From assembly GCF_963675165.1 (NCBI RefSeq), contig NC_087377.1, forward strand, positions 17,030,518 through 17,094,517: DNA of 64,000 nt, given 5' to 3'. The notes below the pieces were generated by a model. That model ran no database searches. It was given only the letters and a program-made list of their open reading frames with translations, and was not told the DNA's origin. Positions 10,626-21,850 of this stretch are shown piece by piece. Made by a program: the position numbers and the translations under genes. Numbering within the stretch: position 1 is the first letter of the stretch; each line of letters begins with the position of its first letter. Source of the stretch: Halichondria panicea. Lineage: Eukaryota; Porifera; Demospongiae; Suberitida; Halichondriidae.

Positions 10626-11329
10626 ACATAAAACCCCTATAGAGTGACAAGATTAAGTAGGCAAAAGGGACACCACACACAACACATGTACTGGTACGGA
10701 ATATGTAGTCTCGCGAGCAGACGTGGGAGGGAGGGAACGTCTGGTAACTATTGCAGCAATTCCGTGGACCACTGCCAGAATGTTGGCAGTGCCAATCAGA
10801 TTTGTCCACGTCATAGTGGGCGGGTAACACCCCGTATATTTTCCTATTATAGCATAAAATGAACGTGAAAAGAAGGATTATTACTCTAGCAAAGGCTAAT
10901 TTTAGTGTTGAACTATACCTGGTTGCGAGGGAACTTGGTTACAAGGAGCTCAGACCAAGCAAGAGCTAGCTAGCTGCATATGAAAATATTTGTCTACATG
11001 TGAATTTGTTAACAACTTGTGTCGCAGTATCGGGTATAATTCTACGAGTATATCGTTATGCAGAATTACTTGCTAATAATATTATATGCAAACCAATAGC
11101 ATAATGATATTGGTTGGGGTTCAAGAGCATTGTTCATCTGAATGGGCATCCCCGCCTAGGGGATTAACCCCTCAGCCTTTCGGGGGTTATATTTTAGCCA
11201 GATCTTATTTTTTTAAAATGGTATTTTACCACAGTAACCTATTACTCAATCTGGTGCCCATGCACATGATATGCTCTTGTCACAGTGCCGGACAGGGTGC
11301 AAACTGACCGACACTGGAGATACAAAAAG

Positions 11330-11443
11330 AACTAAAAGAACTAAGCATAATTATAAGTACAAGGGGTGGGAATGAGGAGGGGAATGAACTAAAAGAACTA
11401 AGCATAATTATAAGTACAAGGGGTGGGAATGAGGAGGGGAATG
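11330..11443. repeat. 57-bp unit, two exact tandem copies
   Basis: The unit beginning aactaaaagaactaagc and ending gaggaggggaatg occurs twice without a gap (11330-11386 and 11387-11443). No function is evident. Confidence 0.9.
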
Positions 11444-11582
11444 AATGATGGACGTCTGATATGCTCACAAAGTGACTGCTAATAGTTCTGAGACTGCCAC
11501 GAGGCTTCAACTTTAGTGCACATGCGTTGAGATGAGTGACGTCATTGCGGCCTCCATTTAATATGCTATTAAATTCCACGTT

Positions 11583-11969
11583 ACCGTATATGCTCGATCA
11601 GAGGCCGCTCTTGTATAAAGGCCGCACTCAAATAGTAGCCTCCCTTGCTAGCAAAATGAAACATTTAGTAGCCGCTCTCAAATAGTAGCCTCAGTGAACT
11701 AGCATTTCTGCACATGGGCCAAAAAATTATTACTAGCAGCTAGCTACATGTACGTAGCTACAAGTAGCAGCTTGTTAGTGCTTCACAAAGACTTTTTCAT
11801 GGCAGAGTTCAAGTTTATGCAGGTGAAAACAACTTTAGATGACAAACTAAATTATCTGGAGCTAATAAACGCCGCTCTTGAACAGTGGCCTCTCTTGAAT
11901 TGTAGCCTCCTCTTCCAGCAAAATGAAACATTTAGTAGCCGCGGCTCCTGATCAAGCATATACGGTAAT
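11583..11969. mobile_element. MITE with accgtatatgctcgatcag ends
   Basis: The left end taccgtatatgctcgatcag and the right end ctgatcaagcatatacggta are inverted repeats. A second copy of about 390 bp lies at 53379-53770. Internal direct repeats mention tagtagcctc several times. The element is non-coding. Confidence 0.75.
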
Positions 11970-12129
11970 TAACAAATATCTTGCACGTGACTACATTCCT
12001 CAGTGCTATGGAATTGCTGCAATAGTTACCAGACGTTCCCTCTAGGAGTCTGCTCGCAAGACTACGGAATATGTACGTACTTACATTATGAATACTAGAA
12101 TGATCGTAAGAGTCAGTTAAAAGTGATAC

Positions 12130-12560
12130 CTTTTGTGGAGAGTGAGAGCTGCTGAGCTTTGGCACTCTCCAGGAACTTATTAAAGTCCTCCTCGTCCTGA
12201 GTCAGTGTTCTGTAGCCAGGATAAACAACACATGGACACATTCAAACTGGTAGTGTGATGAAGGGTCTGGTACACGTACTGTACAATGTCATGTACAAAT
12301 ATTGTGAGCTAGTGTTCTCAATTGACACACGTTTCCCTGTACACACCTAAACTGCATACATTGAAGCATACCTTGTATACAAGTGCATGTACATACAGAC
12401 TAGTGAGCATACTAGGTTCCCATTCTTTGTACTGTACATTCAATAGTACACAGTGGACTCATTGCACTGCATAACTACACATTATACACACGTACCTTGT
12501 TCTTGATGAAGGTTCTTCTCAATGCCAGCTATAATGGTTAGCGCATGCGCAAGCAGTCGA
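12130..12560 (-). pseudogene. Gene Z relic, copy 4
   Basis: The middle exon of Z (12130-12209, minus; reads TLTQDEEDFNKFLESAKAQQ) is intact with both splice sites. The following intron and a fragment of exon 1 (about 12500-12525) match the copy at 42296-42690. The first exon with its ATG is not visible here and the last exon is decayed near 9.6 kb, so this copy cannot make the full product. No USF relic is attached. Confidence 0.65.
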
Positions 12561-12789
12561 TTACCATAGATATGGCACGATTGTTAAATGACAAGCTTTT
12601 GACTACCATTGGTAGCCAGTAATGTTGTAGTCAACAAAGACAGCCGATTTTCAGTGAATGAGGAAAGAACTGAGTAGACTCTAGTTGTGGTCACATGTAA
12701 AAAAAAGTATATATCTAGGATGGGCAGTCACGTATATATGTATATGCTGAGTGTCTATGTATTGTATATAGCCAACTGAGTAGTTTGAG

Positions 12790-13258
12790 CATTTAAGACT
12801 TAGTTGGGTAGTAGCCAGGTAGTTCAGTTGGTATAGTCGAGTAGCTATATAGTTGGGTAGTGGAGTAGCTATAGGTAGTTGGGTAGTCAAGTAGTCGAGT
12901 AGTTAGGTATAGTGAAGTAGTGCAGTAGCTAGGTAGTTGCATGGGTAGTAAAGTAGTTGGGTAGTCAAGTAGTTGGGTAGTCAAGTAGTCGGGTTAGTCA
13001 AGTAGTTGGGTAGTTGGGTAGTCAAGTAGTTGGGTAGTGAAGTAGTCAAGTAGTTGGGTAGTGAAGTAGTCGGATAGTTGGGTAGTGAAGTAGTTGGGTA
13101 GTGAAGTAGTGAAGTAGTTGGGTAGTGCAGTAGCTAGGTAGTTGGGTAGTGAAGTAGTTGGATAGTGCAGTAGCTAGGTAGTTGGGTAGTGAAGTAGTTG
13201 GGTATAGTGAAGTAGTGAAGTAGTGAGTGAGGTAGTGAAGTAGTCGAGTAGTGAAGTA
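12790..13258. repeat. GTAGT(T/C)GGGTA-type minisatellite
   Basis: About 470 bp of imperfect short units (gtagttgggtagtgaa, gtagtcaag, gtagctag) with a base period of five. One strand is strongly purine-rich with almost no runs of C, giving marked strand asymmetry. It runs directly into possible coding sequence of the PHD gene. Confidence 0.85.
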
Positions 13259-13260
13259 AT

Positions 13261-14270
13261 TGTACGGGAGCTCTGTGCTGCATTTAGTGACAAACAGATC
13301 TCAATCACTGTGCAAGACTTTCAGAAGAGAATTGCCAACTTCCCTTTGAACACTGTCAATCCCCAATGGTTCCTAAACAAAACAACTGACAGGACCACGA
13401 TGCCATCTAGCTAGCATCCATGCATGCTAAGCAAAAGAAGTGCTCGCAGATCTACCAGTCCACCTTTGACGAGTCTTTTCTCGAAAAGTTGGAAGCAGGT
13501 ATATGTAATTATAATAATTATAACATTCATCAATATTCATGCTAAAATTATAATTTATCAGGGCATACCTTTAATAGATAGTATATGCAGCATGCACATA
13601 ATTATAATCATACAATTTTGTGTCCTTTTTATAGCTGTACATGGAGAAGAGGTGTGTTCAGCTATAGAGGAAGTTGACAAGGACTCCAGTGGCCTTTGGG
13701 GCGGGGAGAGTCAGACTCCTCCAAAGGAAACCAGTGTGGAAAGAGAGACCCCTCCATCATCAGACACTCCTCATGTTGTAGAGACCCCTCCATCAAACAG
13801 CAGTACAACTCCTCCTTTGGTAGAGACCCCTCCATCATCAGACACTCCTCACGTGGTAGAGATCCCTCCATCAAACAGCAGTACAACTCCTCCTGTGGTA
13901 GCTGTAGAGACCCCTCCATCAGACAGTGGTACGAACAGAGATCCAGCGAGCAGTGGTGAAGCCGTGACAAAACAACTAAAGCGTGCTCTTACACTTTGCA
14001 CTGAAGACAATACTCCTGTGTTGAAGCGCAGCAAACGGATGAAGGGGAGACACAGTACCACCCCTGTGGTGAAACGCAGACGCATGAACAAAAAGATCAA
14101 CAAAAAGATCGACACAAACATTTGTCAGCAGTGCCAGCAGGCAGGAGACGAGGAGAATTGGGTGGGATGTGATTACTGTCCACGTTGGTTCCACATTAAT
14201 TGCGTGAGGATTGACCAACATGCATGACATCCGTGAACAGTGGAAATGCTCAATATGTTAAACAGATTGT
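13261..14270 (+). pseudogene. PHD-finger gene, probably frameshifted
   Basis: An upstream exon ends at 13498 (IYQSTFDESFLEKLEA, donor gtatat) and joins in phase to an exon starting at 13635 (AVHGEEVCSAIEEVDKD). Before it, 13261-13413 reads VRELCAAFSDKQISITVQDF, also protein-like. The main exon has repeated ETPPS(S/N) units, a basic region (KRSKRMKGR, KRRRMNKK) and a PHD-type zinc finger (ICQQC, WVGCDYCPRWFH, INC). The final CxxC (WKCSIC, then stop, near 14262) is only reached after a one-base shift near 14226, so the finger is broken as written. PHD fingers read histone tails, so a nuclear role is expected. The finger resembles that of the minus-strand gene at 17275-21473. Confidence 0.55.
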
Positions 14271-14412
14271 TCTAAGTTTCTGAGCTATCACTTACGTTTT
14301 GTGTTCACCTAGTAGATATATATCTAGATCTATACTCATTTATTTACTCATTTATTTACTCAATAACAGCTCAATGTTCACTTTGTAGTAAATGTCATGG
14401 TGTTTAGTTATT
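14258..14412 (+). repeat. Direct repeat, left copy (PHD gene 3' UTR)
   Basis: About 155 bp beginning ttaaacagattgttctaag are repeated in the same orientation at 26722-26878. Differences are few (atatctagat inserted and a lost ttta unit). The two copies bracket 12.3 kb that contains the ATPase/PHD and Cys-cluster genes. Confidence 0.8.
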
Positions 14413-15039
14413 ATGCTTCTGTGCGCATGCGCAAGTGAGGTATACGGTAGTGTGTCTGTGTGTCTGTGTGTGTGTAGACTGTTTCAGCTACTCAAGGATC
14501 AATGAAGTGCAAGTAAGAGTTTCTATAGGCTGCTAGTCATGTTTTCTTGGCTTGGTATTTGTGGATTTGCAAAATAAGATATAATGCATGATTTGAGAGC
14601 ACATGAATTGTGTGTGTTCTGTGGTAAGGGATGACGTAAGTAAAATAACTTATACCCTGAGCTGAGCTGTGGCCGGGCCATGCCTTGCCTCGAGACCAGG
14701 CCTGTTGATCTTTACGTATATACCTCCATAGATAGTATCTATGATACCTCTCAGCTTTTGGAGTGATAGTTATTGCGCGTGTACAGTGTAATCTCGCGGA
14801 CCCTTGGAGACCCTGGTATATTATAACCTCTGGCTTGCGAGACTATGTACAGTGTATGTTATAATTTTGGCGGGTAATTATTTTTCAAGGGTAGACTCTA
14901 TAATGAACAGGCACTTTTTGCGGTTGATATTTTCGCGGGTTGGTGCAATTTATGAAATGCACATTGACAAAACATAATTATTAGCACTCGAAGATTATAC
15001 CCGCCATATATACATGTACCATATAGGTAGATATGCATG
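14413..15039. other. Non-coding, small GT run and TIR fragment
   Basis: A short GT run is at 14453-14475. At about 14787-14847 taatctcgcgg faces cttgcgagacta, a short relative of the ends of the 10.7 kb TIR element. I see no gene here. Confidence 0.4.
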
Positions 15040-16290
15040 TGTGTGTGTGTGTGTGTGTCCACAAAGTTCCTTACATCAAGGTAAATTCTTACAAATGGCA
15101 GACTGTGAGTTGAGTGCATGCGGTTATATGGGTTGCATGTATATGTGCATTCTTTACGTAGAGATAAATTTCTCACACATGCAGCGTCTGTTGTGTATAC
15201 ATGCATGTATATACATGTCCTAAAAGTTCCTTACATGAGTATAAATTCCTTACAATGTGTGCCAATCACACATACATGCATGCATGCATGTGGGTGTGCA
15301 TGTGTACATAATTATGTATATATTTATATATAATGTCCCTGACAGTTCCTTACATAAGGAGAAATTGCTTACAAATATAATTATAGTTGTAATTTCGTTG
15401 TATATGCATGCATGCATGTGTATGTCCTGAAAGTTCCTTACAATAAGGAGAAATTCCTTACAAGTATTGTGTATCACATGTGCATGTATGTATGCATGGG
15501 TGTGCATCACATGTGTATGCCTGAAAGTTCCTTACATAAGGAGAAATTCCTTACAAATAAATTATGGTGTCCAATTTTATTGTGTATCACATGTGGGTGT
15601 GCATCACATGTGTGTATGCCTGAGAGTTCCTTATATATACATAAGGAGAAATTCCTTACAAATAAAGTGTCCAATTTTATTGTGTATCACATGTGCATGG
15701 GTGTGCATCACATGTGTGTATGCCTGAACGTTCCTTACATAAGGAGAAATTCCTTACAAATAAATTATGGTGTCCAATTTTATTGTGTATCACATGTGGG
15801 TGTGCATCACATGTGTGCATGTATGCCTGAGAGTTCCTTATACATAAGGAGAAATTCCTTACAAATAAATTATAGTGCCCAATTTATTGTATATCACATG
15901 TGGGTGCATGTGCATCACATGTGTGTATGCCTGAAAGTTCCTTACATAAGGAGAAATTCCTTACAATTAAATGATGGTGTCCAATTTTATTGTGTATCAC
16001 ATGTGGGTGTGCATCACATGTGTGTATGCCTGAAAGTTCCTTACATAAGGAGAAATTCCTTACAAATAAATTATGGTGTCCAATTTTATTGTGTATCACA
16101 TGTGGGTGTGCATCACATGTGCATGTGTATGCCTGAAAGTTCCTTACATAAGGAGAAATTCCTTACAAATAAAATATTAGTGTCCGCATTGTGTATAATT
16201 ATACATGCATGCATGTGCATGGGTGTGCATGCATCACATGTGTGTATATGTTCTGAAAGTTCCTTACATAAAGATAAATTCCTTACAATT
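15040..16290. repeat. ~100-bp satellite with TTCCTTA/TAAGGA dyads
   Basis: Twelve units, each with the core aagttccttacataaggaga followed by aattccttacaa. They are separated by spacers of the type tgtgtatcacatgtgggtgt. The period is roughly 95-110 bp in the central part (15500-16260) and looser on the left. Each core contains the dyad TCCTTA-ca-TAAGGA. An open frame of 339 codons crosses the array, but it is a product of the repeat and not a gene. Confidence 0.9.
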
Positions 16291-16824
16291 ATGGTGGGCC
16301 GTTTGTTTCAAAATTCAAATGTTATATTTTCATTCAGATTACAATACATTCATTCAAGATGCATATATACAGTATTCATTCAAGACCTGCAATTGTCATT
16401 CAAGATTTTAATGCATTCAAGTCGACAATAATTATTCAAGATATGCATGCATGCATGCATATACAGTCAGATGTCCTTTGCTTAATGCTCAAAACTCGGA
16501 GGTCAGCAACGAACCCTGACCTCTTGTTAATTTTCGTCAATCAATGTCATGTTTCTGGTTTGGGAATTACCACTACTGAGGGAGGGAGTTGATTATTGTG
16601 AACCCCATTTCCTGTTAATTACAACTACACCATGCAATAAAACCACAAAGTGTGGCTATTAGTAAAGTCATCTGAAATTATGCATGTTTATGCATCCATC
16701 AAAATCTTGAATCTTGAATGAATAATCTTGAATGCTCTTCAATGAAAATTGCACATCTTGAATGAATGTATTGTGATCTGAATGAAAATGTAACATTTAA
16801 ATTTTGAAACAAACGGCCCACCAT
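16291..16824. mobile_element. Foldback MITE with ~70-bp arms
   Basis: The left arm starts atggtgggccgtttgtttca and the right arm ends gaaacaaacggcccaccat. The arms stay complementary for about 70 bases with small gaps (ttcattcagattacaataca against tgtattgtgatctgaatgaa). The short interior has repeated attcaaga units. It starts immediately at the end of the satellite array. Confidence 0.8.
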
Positions 16825-17274
16825 ATACAAATTGGTTTAATTGGATGCAGGAGCGCAAAGAAATATTATACAGTTGTTCAACTGACTGACATGCATGCAC
16901 TAAGAAGAGAATTTTACTGGTATACTTATACGTTATGTGCATGCATGTGTATATATAATTATGCATGCATGTATAAATTATACTAACCCTAACCCTCACC
17001 CTATATACATGTTATTTATTGATACACGACAATAAAATTATATTTTATTAGCACTACATGTATATAATAATACACTGACTTTGCTATATTCATTACGATC
17101 AATCGATAATCGCATGAATAAAGAATATATAATTATGATGTGATTAAATGATTTACTGCCAGAAAAAAGAGTTGAAATCAACATAATGCATGCACATGCG
17201 CATGCTGAAACGCAAAACAGATTCTATATAATTATATATAGTCAGTCGTATTTTGAATTATTAAGTTTCATTAG
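16825..17274. other. AT-rich intergenic stretch
   Basis: No gene is seen. It contains tgcatgcatg runs and a short ctaaccctaaccct stretch, too short to be telomeric. It lies just after the stop of the minus-strand ATPase/PHD gene. Confidence 0.4.
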
Positions 17275-20200
17275 TCAATGCTTGAAAGAACATTTCCATT
17301 TCCTTTTGAGTACGTACCCTTTTATACATTTCTTATGAAACCACCTTGGACAAAAGTCACACCCCACCCACTTGGCTTCTTGACCATCTATAAATGGTTC
17401 TTTACATACATGGCACCTCGACTCGTCAATCTTAGTGCGTTTTCTTTTTGACTTGGGCTGGTGATCATCCTCCAAGGCTGTAATTGTTAAACACCCTTGA
17501 AGTTTGTTTGCAGCTTGTACCAAGGGATCTGTAGGTGGTCGTACACGCTTCCTTCTTGCTGACCATTTTGCTCTGGTTTGCTTCACAATGAGTTTGGACT
17601 GGGTGTCAGAATCTAGAGTATCCTCTACCCGGAGAGGATTTGTTTGATCAACAATGAGTTTGGTGGACTGGGCGTCAGAATCTAGAGGACTCGTTTGCTT
17701 AACAACAATGAGTTTGGACTGGGCATCAGAATCTAGAGTATCCTTTACCCGGAGAGGACTCGTTTGCTCAACAATGAGTTTGGACTGGGCGTCAGAATCT
17801 AGAGTATCCTTTACCCGGAGAGGACTCGTTTGCTCAACAATGAGTTTGGACTGGGCGTCAGAATCTAGAGTATCCTTTACCCGGAGAGGACTCGTTTGCT
17901 CAACAATGAGTTTGGACTGGGCGTCACAATCTAGAGTATCCTTTACCCGGAGAGGACTCGTTTGCTCAACAATGAGTTTGGACTGGACGTCAGAATCTAG
18001 AGTATCTTCTACCCGGAGAGAACTTGCTTGCTCATCATTAATGGTGAATGAGTTGCCTGCTTCTGGTCGGCGAGGCGTATGATGGTGTACGTCCTGTTTG
18101 CGAATAATAATTATGTGCAGGAGTGTCGGGTGGAGTAAGGACGACAGAGTCCAACTCTTGTTCTGTATATGGAGACACATTTTTTTGATTACATATAATG
18201 CTTATACATGAGTCATTTTAAAATTAAAAAAGACGCACATGCATGCATAAACATTCACCCCTTGCGTTAAGCTTCATCGCACAGCGGCAAAACAACTTTT
18301 ACCGTAATTACATATAATTATAATCTTGAATCTATATACAGCATATGCAACGACAGTGTTTTTGTCGCCTTCTACAACTTTCAAGTAAGTAGTAACTCAT
18401 TAGCAGTTCAAGCAGTCCATGAAAGTGTATAATAATAGCTCGCTCACACGCTGCACACATGCAAAGTGTGTATTGTTATACTTAAGTCACCACTGATTGT
18501 CATTTTATTATCTATATTTGTACAATACATATCTCGTGCACGTCAGGTGACAGTGTCAGCCACATGTTATAATTATAAAAAGTGCATGAAGTGAATACAA
18601 ATCTAAATAGCAAGCCGGTACGTAGACAGCTATACTGGAGATCTATTTAGGCCATTACACAGGGTAATAATAATGCTAATGCATATAGATCTGCATCATG
18701 CATGTATTATAATTTACCTTCTACTTTGGCCTCCACGATGTCAAAAAATTCCTGGGGTACATCTGAATGGGGAGCGATCATGCAGGAATGGCCTACACCA
18801 TTCTCTCGTGTGATTTTTGTTCCTTCATTCTTCTCGGCCAGAAAATACTGGGTGCCAGTTGTCTTCACATTCGCACGTCTCCTAAGCTTTTTCCTAATCC
18901 CACTTTCCTCTTCGTGCGGTATTTCCTTAAGGTCTAAGCCTTTCAAGAATTGCTTGAGTAGTACGGCAACTCCAATTTGCTTTCTTCGTTCGTCACCAAT
19001 AAAATAAGAGCATTTGGGGTTGATCACTCTCAGAATCTATCAAATGTGTTTTTTCAATATGATAAATATAATAATAATTATACGTATACTGCGGCATAAA
19101 AGTTCACGGTCATGAATTGACGTCATGCATGCATGATTATAATACCTCAGAAATGGATGAAGCTCTGGCATATGCCACCAAGTCATTTCCAAGGTTACTG
19201 CAGTGACTGAACTCTGAAATTTCTTTATTCCCGGCACAAGTATATCGTCAAACCAAGAAATCAGACTATCTCCATCAACTATGTCACTCATCCCGGATAT
19301 CTGCACATACATAAATGCATGTGTAAAGTGTATATATCATGCTGCATGCATGTATATAATTATATAGCAAAAAGTAGAAGTGCATGATTTTGCAGCGTAT
19401 GCATATACAGGCAATCATGATTATGGGCTGATTCCAAAAATAAAACAAACCTCCAGAGCAGAAGCCAGAAGAAGACTGTATTCAATCACTGCTCTGGAGT
19501 CAAGGTTGGGTAACATCTCCTTAATGTGTGCTTGAATATTCTTGAGCTTTGTGGGCTGCATACAAGCCACATTGTACCCAATCCTCACAACGGCTGGTCC
19601 GGCTGCTGGTGCCAATGAGAAAATCTCATTTATTGCCTCTGTCGACTGGAGATTGTACTCAAGGTGATGAGGAAACATTACAATTCTTCCTTTGCATACC
19701 ACCCTATATAGAGTGTGGGGGAGCACGGGTGTAGCAACTTAAGGCAATAATTATTATAGGAAGGCTCTGCATAGCAAGGCGCGCTGACTACATAATTATA
19801 ACCATGCAATAGTTAGCTTTTATTAAATGCCGATTAGCAACTACGTACGTAAACTGTATAATACTATAGGTTTATAAGATTATATACCTCTTGTCCATTG
19901 AAGCTAGAGCATCCAAAATGTGCACATTGGCTGTTACTAGAGGAGACACACGACAAGAGCCACTTGACAGTGCATTACCAGTTGTATTACCACCGAAGAC
20001 TGTCAGCAGGATCTTCATAACTTGCTCTGCCGTGTCAGGGTCGTCAAAACACCATGGCATACCACCATGAAGCAACTTCCGTAAGAGAGCATCACTGATG
20101 GAAGAGAAACGAGCATGTCTGACTCCTAGTGCAGCTAGACAGAGCTCCACACTCTTGGTTTTACCACGGTTTACTTCTCCCACAACCATTGTGACACCAA

Positions 20201-21473
20201 AACTCCCGTAAGTTGCTTGTAGCTTCTCATAAAACAACGAGGAAGCCACAGAGCCTATAAAAAAGGTAATGGATGACATGCAGTCACATGCGTGCAGTTA
20301 TAGGATGGACATTAATATTAACTAACCTAACACAAAGACAGCAGAGTAGAAATTGCTCTGAGTCAGCTCACGCAGGCCACCTAACAGTACATCCAATGGC
20401 CTATCAGGAGTAGGGATGGTAGGGAGTGTCTTGTAAAACTGTACCCCGCTTGGAACTACTCCTTCTTTCTTGATTACACTCTCGACCCATACGTAAGTGC
20501 ATTCTCGAAGTGGTATGATCTCACCGTCCTCTTTCACATGGACATAAGGACTGAGAACAATAATCTCACTATCAGGCTGCCTTCCTAGTGCAACAATTGC
20601 TTTTCTGATTCTTCGAGAATAGTCAGGGTCACTAAAATTATATTTCATTAGATATAATGTACATGGATAAATCTCACTTTTCGAAGTCCACAAGCTTGTT
20701 CCAGAAGATGTCAGTGAGCTGACTGCTTTTAAGCTTAGACATTAAGAAATTTCTCGGGAACAGCACTGCCCAACTCTTTAGCAATGTTAAAGCTTTTTTG
20801 GTGGGTTTTATGCCAGGGAAGAAAACAAACCCTATAAAACAGTAAAACACAATTCATAGTAATTTAATAGTCACCATGCATGCAATCACTAACCCCTTGT
20901 CGTCTGTTCCAGAGGCCTTCACCTCCACAATGAAGCCACTGTAATCTGTGTTGTCATCACTTTCAAAAGGTGACGAAACTCTGCAAACGAACTTGAAAGT
21001 AAAGTTTGTCAGGGGAGTAAATATGTCGCCTGTTTTCAGATAGCCAATGGCATTGTTTTGCTCTGTGAATTCTGCACAAAAACAGTCTATAATTGTATAC
21101 ATAATTATATGGTTTTACCAAGGAAATTACATGTAATTGTCACATGCAATTCCTGCTAATATACATGCATGTTTTGGAAAAATATTTTCACAAAATAGAT
21201 CTAATATCTCGGCAAAAGGCTGTCTGTTCAGAGACAGGCATGCATGCAAGGGATAATGATGCCAGTATACAATCTAAAAGTCATTCCAAATGGCTGTACA
21301 TTCATGCAGTTGACTAACCTGGTGATGAGTGCTCCATGCTTGCCAGAGGTCAACTTGCACTTGTTTCTTGCTTGTCTGAGGCACACTGATGCTAGATAGC
21401 AGCTACTATTGACAGCAAAGACATGATAGACTTCTCTCTTAGATTTACCATGCAGGTCTCCGGTATGTGGCAA
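17275..21473 (-). CDS. P-loop ATPase with C-terminal repeats and PHD finger
   Basis: Nine exons are recognised on the minus strand: 21319-21473, 20894-21071, 20678-20832, 20327-20631, 19888-20254, 19451-19703, 19146-19300, 18718-19036 and a last one ending at 17275. Most junctions keep phase; the first junction does not, and there is a possible one-base slip near 18097. The 19888-20254 exon has a Walker A-like GEVNRGKTKS, an acidic strand (MPWCFDDPD) and PLVTANVHIL. Together with GRIVMFPHHL in the next exon these suggest a DUF927/SF3-helicase-like ATPase. The last exon has 22-residue repeats and a PHD-type finger (CHVC, WVGCDFCPRWFH, KWKC), ending at FKH so that the last Cys is absent. A transposon origin is plausible. 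The start at 21473 is provisional and the function is not known. Confidence 0.5.
17590..18040 (-). repeat. 66-bp coding minisatellite (22-residue repeat)
   Basis: About six to seven units of 66 bp encode EQTSPLRVKDTLDSDAQSKL with small changes. Neighbouring units are almost identical, which indicates recent expansion or homogenisation. The unit length keeps the reading frame. It forms the acidic linker in front of the PHD finger of the minus-strand gene. Confidence 0.9.
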
Positions 21474-21850
21474 GTCAGCGCGCCATACACCTCAGTCCAC
21501 CAATGATAATGCTCATATTTGACCGCAATGACGAAATCAGTGCGCCTTACAGTACTGGAACCATACACTGGAAGCAGAGTAGAGGACACAAACCACCAGT
21601 AACTGGACACCTTGTCCACCAATGATAATGCTTATACTTTACCACAATGGCGCGCCTTACAGTAGGTTATTGTACTGGAATAGAATATTCTACACAACTA
21701 GATCTGGACACCACCTTGACATACCTCACCCACAAAAATCACAATTAATGCTGATTCATCTTGCAACTGCTAGAATATAGGCTATAGTTCATGCCAAGGT
21801 TTAGCTAATCAAAGTTTATAGCATACACAGTCACTTATAGCTACAGAGAT

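Larger units (their letters stand above)
10706..12066. mobile_element. 1.36 kb TIR insertion in a gene Z relic
   Basis: The left end (gtctcgcgagcagac) and the right end (tctgctcgcaagac) are inverted repeats. The host sequence ggaatatgta borders both sides. The uninterrupted paralogous site at about 42225-42245 gives the empty state. Near each end is the inverted stretch ggtaactattgcagcaattcc. The interior includes a 57-bp tandem duplication (11330-11443) and a second MITE (11583-11969). No transposase is visible. The target duplication is about 7-10 bp, so a hAT-like origin is possible. Confidence 0.7.

Noticed and set aside
15412-16431. 339-codon open frame
   Set aside because: It runs through the ~100-bp satellite and its translation only repeats the unit (SSLHKEKFLTNK). 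No codon bias or domain is seen.
16981-17000. Telomere-like ctaaccctaaccct
   Set aside because: Two units only; also seen once at 7597. Not a telomeric or interstitial telomeric array.
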